Source: Gordonia sp. PP30
GTDB taxonomy: Bacteria; Actinomycetota; Actinomycetes; Mycobacteriales; Mycobacteriaceae
NCBI RefSeq assembly: GCF_023100845.1
Contig: NZ_CP095864.1
Coordinates: 2,108,001 to 2,172,000 of the forward strand
Direction of reading: 5' to 3'
DNA length: 64,000 nt
Part shown: one piece after another, positions 26,967 to 34,228 of the stretch
Layout: every line of letters starts with the position of its first letter
How positions within the stretch are numbered: the stretch's first letter is position 1
Notes under the pieces: model-generated
What the model saw: only the letters and a program-made list of their open reading frames with translations
Databases searched by the model: none
What the model was told of the DNA's origin: nothing
Program-made: the position numbers and the translations under genes

Positions 26967-28190
26967 TCATCCAGCCATCGCGCCCACCTCATCGACTGAC
27001 ACCCGCTCGACGGTCGGCCGCGGCAACCACACCCTACCGTCGCGGATCAGTGCCCAGACCACGTCAACCAGACGTCTAGCGAGAGCGATGAGAGCGTGGA
27101 CGTGGGAACGCTTCTCACGTCGTTTGCGCTGGTAGAACTCGCGGGACGGGCCGTCGCGTTGCGAGCTGTTGAGTGCGGCCATGTAGAACACCTTGCGAAG
27201 TCCTCTGTGGTAACGCTGGGGTCTACGCAAGGCTCCCCGGCGGTTACCGGAGTCGTGCGGTACCGGAGCAAGACCGGCGTAGGCGGCGAGTCTGGCGGGC
27301 GAGCCGAACGAAGTGAGGTCGCCGCCGGTGATCGCGACGAGCTCAGCGCCGCTTCGGGTGCCGATGCCTGGCACGGATTCGAGAATCCGTGCGTGACGGT
27401 GGCGGCGGAACACCTCGGTGATCTGCTTATCCAGGTCGGCGATCTGACGGGTCAGCATGACCAACGAGGTAGCCGCGTGTTGCACCAGTAGGGCTGTGGT
27501 CGCCTCGCCAGGCAGGGTGACGGTCTGCGCGGCCGCCGCGGCACGGGCTTTGTCGATCATCTTCGGGATCGTGGGTCGGCGGACGCCGTGACTGCGCAGG
27601 TGGTCGTAGATCTCGTCGTCAGAGACCGCAGCGATCGCAGATGGCGTGGCGAAGCGGGTGAGGAACGTTAGACCGGTCAGTGTCGAGTAGTCGAAACACC
27701 GTTCTAGTGCAGGGAAGATGCGGGTCAGCAGGCCGCGCAGGCGGTTGATGCCTCGCGTACGTTCAGCGACGAGGTCGTTGCGATGTCCGGTCAGCAGGTC
27801 GAGTTCGATCGCGACGTCGTCGGGCGCCGAGACGGTGGCGAGATCGCCACGTAGGCGGGCTGTCTGGGCGATCACGACCGCATCGCGGGCATCGGTCTTG
27901 CCCTCACCCGCGAACGCACCGGTCATGCTGTGCACGACCCGGCCGGGCACGTAGCGGATCTGCTGGCGCCGCGCAGCCAGCACACCCCTCAGCAGCGCCG
28001 ATTCCGGTGCGGTCATGTCGATCGCCCACACCACGAATTTCATGTCGGCGACCCGGTCCATGAGCGCTTCGATCGCCGGTTGATCGTTGGGAAGCCGCCG
28101 AGACCACAGCACCGTTCCCGCCTCATCGACCGCGGCGGCGTGATGCGCATGCCGACCGACATCAATTCCTACCCAGATCTTTTCGTCCAT
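26967..28190 (-). CDS. IS110-family recombinase/transposase
   Basis: A 407-residue enzyme with the N-terminal RuvC-like DEDD domain: WVGIDVGRHAHHAAAVDE (first Asp), WAIDMTAPESALLRG (Glu), and GKTDARDAVVIAQTAR (two Asp). The C-terminal Tnp20-type domain contains ILESVPGIGTRSGAELVAI with a helix-hairpin-helix and the conserved serine region. It is intact. IS110 enzymes recombine DNA without terminal repeats, guided by a bridge RNA made from their own non-coding end. Confidence 0.92.
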   Translation of the reverse strand: MDEKIWVGIDVGRHAHHAAAVDEAGTVLWSRRLPNDQPAIEALMDRVADMKFVVWAIDMTAPESALLRGVLAARRQQIRYVPGRVVHSMTGAFAGEGKTDARDAVVIAQTARLRGDLATVSAPDDVAIELDLLTGHRNDLVAERTRGINRLRGLLTRIFPALERCFDYSTLTGLTFLTRFATPSAIAAVSDDEIYDHLRSHGVRRPTIPKMIDKARAAAAAQTVTLPGEATTALLVQHAATSLVMLTRQIADLDKQITEVFRRHRHARILESVPGIGTRSGAELVAITGGDLTSFGSPARLAAYAGLAPVPHDSGNRRGALRRPQRYHRGLRKVFYMAALNSSQRDGPSREFYQRKRREKRSHVHALIALARRLVDVVWALIRDGRVWLPRPTVERVSVDEVGAMAG

Positions 28191-28408
28191 ACTGTCCTTC
28201 CGTGTGCGGTTGGCTCGTCAGGGTGGTTTCGCCGGCACACCTTTACACAGCGACAAGTTCGCGAACACATCTCAATCAGCGGCCGAAACGACCCGTCACG
28301 GTCCGGGGTGACCTTCCACGCCAAGCCACCAGCGACAACAGGTGATTGTCGAGCCACGCCCCGAACCGCGGACGAACGTCCGAGGCGACCGCCCCGGACG
28401 TACTCCAA
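28191..28408 (-). ncRNA. Candidate IS110 bridge RNA region
   Basis: This 218-bp stretch upstream of the recombinase has no convincing gene on either strand but several short stems, such as GTGTGC/GCACAC (28202-28244 area), GGACG-AA-CGTCC (28371-28382) and a GTCAC/GTGAC pair near 28294-28311. IS110-group elements encode their bridge RNA here. The 10-mer ACAATCACCT (minus strand, 28349-28340) repeats exactly in the adjoining target (28423-28414), as expected for a target guide. Confidence 0.45.
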
Positions 28409-28415
28409 CGTAAAG

Positions 28416-29201
28416 GTGATTGTGGCGGTGGGCACCACGCTCTACGGCGTGGGTGAGGCCGCGTCGGTGCGGGTCAATCAGGAGTCGGTGACGTTGAAAC
28501 GGCTGCCCGCCGAGTTCGACGGTCTACGCGTGGCCGTCGTCAGCGATTTGCACCTGGGACCCGCCCGCGGGGAGGCGTTCACACGCACGATCGTCGACAT
28601 GGTCAACGCCGAGCGCCCCGACCTCATCGCGATCGTCGGTGACCTGTCAGACGAAACCATCGAGCATGTCGGATCAGACCTGCAGCCACTCGCTGATCTG
28701 CGAGCGCCGTTGGGTGTCTTCGGTGTCTCAGGCAACCACGAACAGATCTCCGACGACGTCGGCGCCTGGATGGACGAGTGGCGTTCGCTGGGTATCACCA
28801 CCATCAACAACTCAAGCGTGGAGATCCGACGCGGGGCAGCCACCATCGATGTCGCTGGAGTGCATGACCTCAGCAATTCCGCCCCGTACGAACCCGACCT
28901 TGACGCCGCGGTCGCCGGTCGACCCGACGATCGATTCACCCTGCTACTGGCGCATCAACCCAACCACGTCCGGGAGGCAGCAGCCCACGACGTCGATCTC
29001 CAGGTATCCGGACACACGCACGGCGGGCAGATGTGGCCGCTGCGTTACGCCGCCGCTGCTGCCGCCGACACCGCAGTCACCGGACTCGACTTCTACAAGG
29101 ACACCACCGTGTTCACCACCTATGGGGCCGGCGCCTGGGGACCGCCCGTCCGAGTGGGTGCGCCGCCTGAAATCGCCATCCTGCAGTTGCGCAGCGCCTG
29201 A
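28416..29201 (+). pseudogene. Metallophosphoesterase, C-terminal catalytic fragment
   Basis: About 262 residues carrying the complete calcineurin-like phosphoesterase core: VAVVSDLHLGP, AIVGDLSDE, VSGNHEQ, LLAHQPNHV and VSGHTHGGQMWP, the di-metal ligand motifs in order. The N-terminal membrane segment is missing; upstream codons (RPRRPPRTYSN...) are IS110 flank. The first homologous residues, VIVAVGTTLYGVGEAASVRV, continue the RRRFLQIVTAG end of the fragment at 19886-20239. A GTG at 28416 could restart translation as a soluble protein, so residual activity is possible. Confidence 0.75.
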
Positions 29202-29212
29202 TCGACCGACAG

Positions 29213-30676
29213 TCATTGCTCGCGTTGGCCGTTTCGTGCTGCAACGTATGCGCCAAACTGACTCGATCCGCGGAGTGCATGATTGATCGCCGTCTGTGTG
29301 TGGATGCCGAGTGCGTCTGCAAGGACAGGAGGCGGTGAGGTCTGGGTGATGGTTTGCCAGGTACCGAGACGCGTTGTGAGCGAGGGAAATCCGAGTGCCT
29401 TGAGGCGGCGCCTCAGGTGACTTTCGTTGAGATGGTTCCCAGGCTGATAACCGGGGAAGACCCACACCGATTCGCTATGCGCGGCGGTCTGCCGGTTGGT
29501 TGTCGCCTCGGCGACCTCGGCGACGAGCCGATCCAATGGCGACTCCAATACGATTGGGTGCTTTCCGAGGGTGATGGTGCAGGTCTCCTCGCGGTTGATC
29601 TGATCCCATCGCAATGCGGCGACTTTGTGAGTGGGCTGCCCGAACACCACGATCAGCGCAGCGGCCAGGCGATCGCGCGGAGTCAGCGCGTCGTTGGCAA
29701 AGAGCCGTGTGAGTTGTTCGACTTGCATGGTTTCGGTCAGGGCTCGTGTCGTGCCGCGTTGGTGAGGCGCGATCGTCAGCGGGGGCAATCGATACGTGGC
29801 GACTACCCACGGGAGAAATCGGCTCAATAGCCGGTTGGTTTCGGTGCCGGACGCGACGAACGTATCGACCTGACTTTGATCGACGTCGGTGACCGATATC
29901 TGCAGCATGTCGAGGAAGTTGAGGAAGTCGATTGCAACGGTCACTCCCTGCTTGGCGGCGAGAAACGTTCCGTTGGTGCACTTGTCGTCGAATCGTCTTG
30001 ACACATGCCACCGAATGTAGCTGCGGATCACGAGCTGATTGTCAGGGTTGGTGAGCGTCGCGAGCTTGCTGTCGGCCCACGCGGTGAACCTGGTCCGGAA
30101 ATCCACTCGGGCGCCATCGATGCCGTGCTCATCGAGGAGGGCGCGAATGTGCACGGACGAACGGTTCACCGGTAGCGCTGCCAGCAGTCGCTGGTCCACA
30201 GTGTCGGCGGCGGCGATCTGTTGGAGCACGGCGCGAACAGTTGGGTTTCGCAGCCACGTGACCCCGCTGTTGGCGCGAGGCATCTGTTTAAGCGCAGCTG
30301 CGAGGCCGGCCAGTTGCGGATTGACGACACCGGTGTGCGGGTTGGTGAGGAGTTCGTCGACTTGATGGGCGAGCTCGCAGCGCCAGCAATGACCGCGACG
30401 GTAGAGCTCGGCCTCGGCTCCGCATTCGACGCAATCGACGTTGAGTTGGATGCCGCTACAGGTGCGGCACAGGTATTGGCCGGTCGGTGTGCGTCCCGGG
30501 ACAATTCCTGAGTGTGCGCATTCAACACATTGCCCGACAACGCGTTTGGCTTGGTTGTAGCAATAGCAGCAGATTGGGGTGTCCTGCCACCACGCGGCGG
30601 TGAGATAGGCCTCACCGCATCGTTCGCACGGCTCGTACCGGTCAGGTTCGGGTGCGGGCTTCCGGCGTGCCATCAT
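29213..30676 (-). CDS. Zinc-ribbon tyrosine-recombinase-like protein with degenerate catalytic residues
   Basis: A 487-residue protein. Residues ~15-105 hold about five CxxC knuckles (PCERCGEAY, CCYCYNQ, CVECAHSG, CRTCSG, CVECGAE, CWRCELA). The rest resembles a phage-integrase fold: a core-binding region, then QPTHKVAALRWDQI where box I normally has the catalytic Arg (here Pro/Thr), and TTRLGTWQTIT...LGIHTQTAINHAL...FGAYVAAR where HxxR, LGH and Tyr are expected but largely lost. I infer a non-catalytic DNA-binding partner of the recombinase encoded upstream. It is the third gene of an int-xre-this operon, 17 bp after xre. Confidence 0.6.
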   Translation of the reverse strand: MMARRKPAPEPDRYEPCERCGEAYLTAAWWQDTPICCYCYNQAKRVVGQCVECAHSGIVPGRTPTGQYLCRTCSGIQLNVDCVECGAEAELYRRGHCWRCELAHQVDELLTNPHTGVVNPQLAGLAAALKQMPRANSGVTWLRNPTVRAVLQQIAAADTVDQRLLAALPVNRSSVHIRALLDEHGIDGARVDFRTRFTAWADSKLATLTNPDNQLVIRSYIRWHVSRRFDDKCTNGTFLAAKQGVTVAIDFLNFLDMLQISVTDVDQSQVDTFVASGTETNRLLSRFLPWVVATYRLPPLTIAPHQRGTTRALTETMQVEQLTRLFANDALTPRDRLAAALIVVFGQPTHKVAALRWDQINREETCTITLGKHPIVLESPLDRLVAEVAEATTNRQTAAHSESVWVFPGYQPGNHLNESHLRRRLKALGFPSLTTRLGTWQTITQTSPPPVLADALGIHTQTAINHALRGSSQFGAYVAARNGQREQ

Positions 30677-30693
30677 CTATCATCACCGCGGGC

Positions 30694-31059
30694 CTAGGTA
30701 TCTCGTGGGCCGTCGTCGGAATCGACCACGCGAACGCGACGAACCCCGGGAGCCTTCTTCGGTCGGGCTTCTCCTGCCGGCAGAATGTCGGGTGCGGTTC
30801 CGGTTGCCCTACCTTGCATCACCACGACGGGCTCGAACAATTCGGCGGGGGAGCAGTCGAGGATGTCACACAGCGCGGCGAAGACCCGGCTGTTGATGCG
30901 TTCCGGTTTGCCCGTCATCAATCGGTACGCCTGAGGTTGAGAGAGAGTGATACCGCGGCTCCGAAGGAGGGTGACCAGTTCGGTCGACTTCCACAGATTG
31001 CGGTCGGCCATGAGTTTTCGCAGGTTCCAATGGAAATCGACGCGCTTCTGAACGTTCAT
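30694..31059 (-). CDS. XRE-family helix-turn-helix regulator
   Basis: A 121-residue protein with a Cro/CI-type HTH: NLRKLMADRNLWKSTELVTLLRSRGITLSQPQAYRLMTGKPERINSRVFAALCDILDCSPAELFEP when read along residues ~12-77. The C-terminal tail is basic (RPKKAPGVRRVRVV). Its ATG overlaps the stop of the tyrosine recombinase gene (31056-31059), so both are translated together. It probably regulates the cassette; the 10-bp-arm palindrome at 32225-32247 is a candidate operator. It could also act as an excisionase-like accessory. Confidence 0.8.
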   Translation of the reverse strand: MNVQKRVDFHWNLRKLMADRNLWKSTELVTLLRSRGITLSQPQAYRLMTGKPERINSRVFAALCDILDCSPAELFEPVVVMQGRATGTAPDILPAGEARPKKAPGVRRVRVVDSDDGPRDT

Positions 31060-32207
31060 GCCTGGTTGCTTTCGCCGTAGGGGACAGCCGCGGATGCGAG
31101 TCGCTCGCGGATCATGCGCTGCAGGGTCTTCTGTCGGTAGTCCGAACTCACCTGGGTGTAGAGCGCCGTGGTGGATGAATGCTCGTGGCCCACCTGTTGT
31201 TGCACGAACAGCGGATCGTAGCCGTCCTCGATCAAGTGCGTGACGTACGACCGGCGAAACCCGTGAAGCGACAGACCATCTGGCAAACCGGCACGTCGAC
31301 GATGGCCTGTGAATCGAGTGGCGTACGAGTTCAAGGTCAACTGGTCACCGCGTTCTGACGGCCACAGCCAGGGCGAGTCCGCCGCATGTCCCATGAGTTG
31401 TCGGCATCCTTCTGCGCCCACCCACGCCTCAAACACATCCGGACCCCAGTCCATCAGGGGAACCGTCAAGACAGTACGTCGCTTGTGTGCGGAGCCACGC
31501 GACCCTTTGCCGTACCGGACGTAGACAGCACCAAAGGCCTTATATTGCGGCACATGTGGATTCGGTCCGAAGTCATGGATCTGCAGTCGTAGGAGTTCTT
31601 GACGACGAAGGCCGTAGCCGTAAGCAACCTTTGCGATGCAGGAATCGCGCAGCGTGGTCAGCCAGGCCTTGTTGTTCTTCGCGTAGAGACGCTCAACTTC
31701 GTCGTCGAAGTAGTCGAACAGGGTCTGAACTTCATTGCGGGAGAACGCTCTCCGTTCTGGCTCCGCCTCGTTGTCAGAGACATGGACCGGAAGATTGTAG
31801 GCGAAGCAGATCTGCGACGGGTATTCGCCGAAGACCTGGGCGCACAGGTCTGGCCACCGGTAGACCGGCTCGCAGAGAAAGCTACAGAAGCCCCTGACCA
31901 CCATCAGATAGGCGCGAATGGTTGACTTGGCGGCCGTCCCGCCATTGCGTGCGTTCAGCGTGGTGACGTACTCGTCGACGTCCTGCGGCATCCATCGCCA
32001 CGGGTAGTCGCCAGAGACTGCCTGAAAATCCTGAAGGACTCGCAGGTAGCCATAGATCGTGGATGTACCCAACGTGCGTGCCATCAGCGCCGATTTCCAA
32101 CCCTCGAGCATCTCTGTCCAGATCTGCTCTTCGGGACGAAGCAACTCGGCGCCAGACGAGACGAGTCGTAACGGGGCGCTACCAGGCAGTGGGTGTTCAC
32201 CACTCAT
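31056..32207 (-). CDS. Tyrosine recombinase/integrase (catalytic)
   Basis: A 383-residue site-specific recombinase. The N-terminal SAM-like core-binding domain (WKSALMARTLGTSTIYGYLRVLQDF) precedes the catalytic domain with all key residues: Arg in YGYGLRRQELLRL, Lys in RYGKGSRGS, HxxR in SLHGFRRSYVTHL, GHEHSS and the nucleophilic Tyr in TTALYTQV. ATG 32207 is chosen because the conserved fold starts soon after it; the longer frame to 32480 is unlike protein and includes the palindrome at 32225-32247. It leads an operon with the xre and zinc-ribbon genes and may mobilise this segment. Confidence 0.85.
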   Translation of the reverse strand: MSGEHPLPGSAPLRLVSSGAELLRPEEQIWTEMLEGWKSALMARTLGTSTIYGYLRVLQDFQAVSGDYPWRWMPQDVDEYVTTLNARNGGTAAKSTIRAYLMVVRGFCSFLCEPVYRWPDLCAQVFGEYPSQICFAYNLPVHVSDNEAEPERRAFSRNEVQTLFDYFDDEVERLYAKNNKAWLTTLRDSCIAKVAYGYGLRRQELLRLQIHDFGPNPHVPQYKAFGAVYVRYGKGSRGSAHKRRTVLTVPLMDWGPDVFEAWVGAEGCRQLMGHAADSPWLWPSERGDQLTLNSYATRFTGHRRRAGLPDGLSLHGFRRSYVTHLIEDGYDPLFVQQQVGHEHSSTTALYTQVSSDYRQKTLQRMIRERLASAAVPYGESNQA

Positions 32208-32885
32208 AATCCAGCACCATACGCCTCTATTCATCCAATGAATAGAGTTTCGGCAAATATCAGTGGGGCAGACCCGCGCCGGCGCCGACAACGATTCGGG
32301 GCCACGCTGTATCGAGCAACCAGTAAGGAGGCAGTGGTCCATACATGCTGCAGAAGAACTGAATCCACTCAGACGTGCAGAATCGTCACAGTGACATATT
32401 GCGCGCTCGCGCCAGGTGATGTCAGACGGGAGACCCGGCGAACTCACGGTGCATCGCACCTCATCCCGCGACCTTTCCATGCATCAGATGAATTATCTTG
32501 TCATGTCTGCACGTAGATCGGACGGAACCGTGCAGCTGCGTCATGCCGCGGGAGGCGAACAATCCGCGTTCCCGCTGGTTCTGGCGTTTTACCAATGATC
32601 TCGAGTATTCACCTGTTTGCGAACTCGATAGATAACGATGCCGATAAGATACATTATGTCAACTAGGGTTGCCTCGTGTACCACCTCGACCTCCGTCTGA
32701 CTCTTCCCGGAACCCGGGTATTCGTCGACACGATCATGCACCTACTGCGAAGGCCCGGACCTCGACGTTCTGGGATGCAGCTACCGAGTCGCCGCCCGAT
32801 GCGCCGAAGACGCGGCCGAAACCTGGGCTCGACTGGGCTCGCCACGCCCGCGGGGTCGTCCGCCGGCGCCACGCCTTTCCGCTGT
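32208..32885. other. Gene-poor region between recombinase cassette and ars cluster
   Basis: These 678 bp carry no intact gene that I can support. They hold the integrase promoter region with its palindrome (32225-32247), a weaker related CATC-A-GATG dyad at 32482-32490, an A/T-rich stretch around 32600-32665, and the start-less coding-like fragment at 32676-32943. Confidence 0.6.
32225..32247. promoter_or_regulatory. Perfect palindrome upstream of the integrase gene
   Basis: CTCTATTCAT (32225-32234) and ATGAATAGAG (32238-32247) are perfect 10-bp arms around CCA. The site lies 18 bp upstream of the integrase start. It could be an operator for the XRE protein or a recombinase binding/crossover site. 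Confidence 0.6.
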
Positions 32886-32943
32886 TCAGCAGCACGTCGC
32901 CAAGACCGTCCGCAACGCCTCGAGGTTGGCCCTCTCGGCCTGA
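32676..32943 (+). pseudogene. Frameshifted or headless small gene remnant
   Basis: Two successive frames show backbone-like third-position GC. From GTG 32676 the first gives VYHLDLRLTLPGTRVFVDTIMHLL. A second frame, open 32701-32943 without a start codon, gives CTYCEGPDLDVLGCSYRVAARC then AEDAAETWARLGSPRPRGRPP, ending at 32941. A single frameshift near 32740-32760 would join them. A CxxC pair hints at a small metal-binding or DNA-binding protein, but I recognise no family. The last 58 bp are antisense to arsR, so their codon pattern is not independent evidence. Confidence 0.3.
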
Positions 32944-33239
32944 TAGAACACGTGCACCCCCTGTCGCTGTGAGGCAACCAGGCCGGTGTTGCGCAACTGC
33001 GCCAGATGGTGCGACGCCGTTGCCGCCGACACCCCCACCGACTCCGCCAAGGCGCCGGCACTGATCTGGTCACTACCGGCGCTCATCAGCAGCGACAGTA
33101 ACCGGATCCGCACCGGATCCGCCAGTGCCTTCAGCCGCAGCGCCAGCGCCAGCGCGTCAACCTCGCTCACTGGGCCGGCCCCGATCGGCGAACAACAGAT
33201 CGGGGCACTCACATCCACCACGGGCAACGACCTCGGCAT
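32886..33239 (-). CDS. arsR: ArsR-family arsenic/metal-responsive repressor
   Basis: A 117-residue winged-helix repressor: LALRLKALADPVRIRLLSLL, the recognition helix GVSAATASHHLAQLRNTGLV and wing RQGVHVFYQ. Cysteines are clustered at both ends (PICCSP near residue 15 and a terminal CC), similar to the N-terminal Cys pair of the Corynebacterium ArsR arsenite site rather than the CVC site in helix 3. ATG 33239 has AGGGTG upstream. It is divergent from the cadI/arsI-like gene, with two related palindromes between them. Confidence 0.85.
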   Translation of the reverse strand: MPRSLPVVDVSAPICCSPIGAGPVSEVDALALALRLKALADPVRIRLLSLLMSAGSDQISAGALAESVGVSAATASHHLAQLRNTGLVASQRQGVHVFYQAERANLEALRTVLATCC

Positions 33240-33258
33240 GAACACACCCTACCAATAC

Positions 33259-33274
33259 TTTGACATATATCGAA
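33259..33274. promoter_or_regulatory. ArsR operator candidate A
   Basis: TTTGAC-ATAT-ATCGAA (33259-33274), an imperfect copy of the perfect dyad 46 bp downstream, lies close to the minus-strand arsR start and may mediate autorepression. Confidence 0.5.
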
Positions 33275-33304
33275 ATATGGACTAGAACGGACCCGTCGAA
33301 GCAC

Positions 33305-33320
33305 TTCGACATACGTCGAA
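33305..33320. promoter_or_regulatory. ArsR operator candidate B
   Basis: TTCGAC-ATAC-GTCGAA is a perfect 6-bp-arm dyad, 18 bp upstream of the cadI/arsI-like start, between it and its promoter. A related A/T-rich dyad (ATATT-TATC-AATAT, 33846-33859) precedes the second arsR gene. Confidence 0.65.
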
Positions 33321-33337
33321 TTATTGGAGGATGGGTC

Positions 33338-33802
33338 ATGTCCCGCATTCAACTCGCCCTGAACGTCGATGACCTCGAGGCGGCGATCGGCTTCTACAGC
33401 ACCCTGCTGAACGCAACCCCGGCGAAGATCAAGCCCGGCTATGCCAACTTCGCCCTCGAAGAGCCTGCGCTGAAACTGGTGCTGATCCAGAACGCGGGCC
33501 AGGGCGGGAGCCTGAACCATCTTGGCATCGAGGTCGACTCCAGCCAGACCGTGCATGCCGAGATCGGCAGACTCTCCGGAGCGGGCATGTTCACCGAGGA
33601 GCAGATCAACACCACCTGCTGCTTCGCCGCCCAGGACAAGGTGTGGGTCACCGCTCCCGACGGCGAACCCTGGGAGATCTACACCGTCCTCGCCGACGCC
33701 GAGGAGTTCGGCCAGGTGCCGCCGCTCCTGGCCGACGAAGGCTGCTGCGGTAACGACTCCGGATCGGCCGCGGCCCCGTGCTGCACGCCGACGGCCGGCT
33801 GA
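33338..33802 (+). CDS. cadI: CadI/ArsI-like VOC protein
   Basis: A 154-residue vicinal-oxygen-chelate protein close to mycobacterial CadI and to ArsI, the C-As lyase that degrades organoarsenicals. It opens SRIQLALNVDDLEAAIGFYSTLL and has KPGYANFALEEPALKLVL, LNHLGIEVDSS, and the vicinal cysteine motif NTTCCFAAQDKVWVT, the As(III) substrate-binding Cys pair in ArsI. The tail adds GCCGND and PCCTPTAG, four more cysteines. GGAGG sits 7 bp before ATG 33338. It is the first gene after arsR and is likely induced by arsenite or cadmium. Confidence 0.85.
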   Translation: MSRIQLALNVDDLEAAIGFYSTLLNATPAKIKPGYANFALEEPALKLVLIQNAGQGGSLNHLGIEVDSSQTVHAEIGRLSGAGMFTEEQINTTCCFAAQDKVWVTAPDGEPWEIYTVLADAEEFGQVPPLLADEGCCGNDSGSAAAPCCTPTAG

Positions 33803-33865
33803 TCCGCGCGACCTCGGCGCACATCCCGAATTGACGGCTGATTCGATATTTATCAATATAGATGG

Positions 33866-34228
33866 ATGTCGAATCAATCGGTGAACGTCGCCGACGTGGT
33901 GCGTTGCTCGCCACGGATCCGTGAGCCGCTGACACCCGAGGAAGCCCGCGATCTGGCGGCAGTGTTCAAGGCGCTCGCCGATCCCGTTCGGCTTCAGCTG
34001 CTGAGTCTGATCGCCGGCCACGACGGTGGCGAGGCGTGCGTGTGCGACATCGCCCCGGCCGTAGACGTCTCGCAGCCGACGATCTCTCATCACCTCAAAG
34101 TGCTGCGTGATGCGGGTCTGCTGGTCTCACAGCGGCGGGCCTCCTGGGTGTACTACCGCGTCGTTCCCGACGCGCTGCACACCGTGGCCGCGAGCCTGCT
34201 CCCCCAGACCAGCGACGCCGCCTCATGA
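33866..34228 (+). CDS. arsR: ArsR-family arsenite-responsive repressor (second)
   Basis: A 120-residue winged-helix repressor. VFKALADPVRLQLLSLIAG and the recognition helix DVSQPTISHHLKVLRDAGLL are typical; the ACVCDIAP motif at the start of helix 3 is the classical ELCVCDL-type As(III) site. It differs from the arsR at 32886 in the position of its sensor cysteines, so the two were not simply duplicated. Its stop overlaps acr3 by ATGA, making arsR-acr3-arsC one operon. An A/T-rich dyad at 33846-33859, just ahead of the ATG, is the probable operator. Confidence 0.88.
   Translation: MSNQSVNVADVVRCSPRIREPLTPEEARDLAAVFKALADPVRLQLLSLIAGHDGGEACVCDIAPAVDVSQPTISHHLKVLRDAGLLVSQRRASWVYYRVVPDALHTVAASLLPQTSDAAS

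Larger units (their letters stand above)
26929..28413 (-). mobile_element. IS110-family insertion sequence (limits approximate)
   Basis: A complete IS110-type recombinase gene with a ~220-bp structured non-coding 5' flank and a short 3' flank. IS110 elements lack terminal inverted repeats, so the ends are estimated from neighbouring genes: mmpL stops at 26928, and metallophosphoesterase homology resumes at about 28416. The element occupies the right edge of the segment that splits the phosphoesterase gene. Confidence 0.6.

Noticed and set aside
32416..32598. 60-codon frame upstream of the recombinase operon
   Set aside because: No ribosome-binding site, AT/GC pattern unlike neighbouring genes and no recognisable sequence; treated as non-coding.
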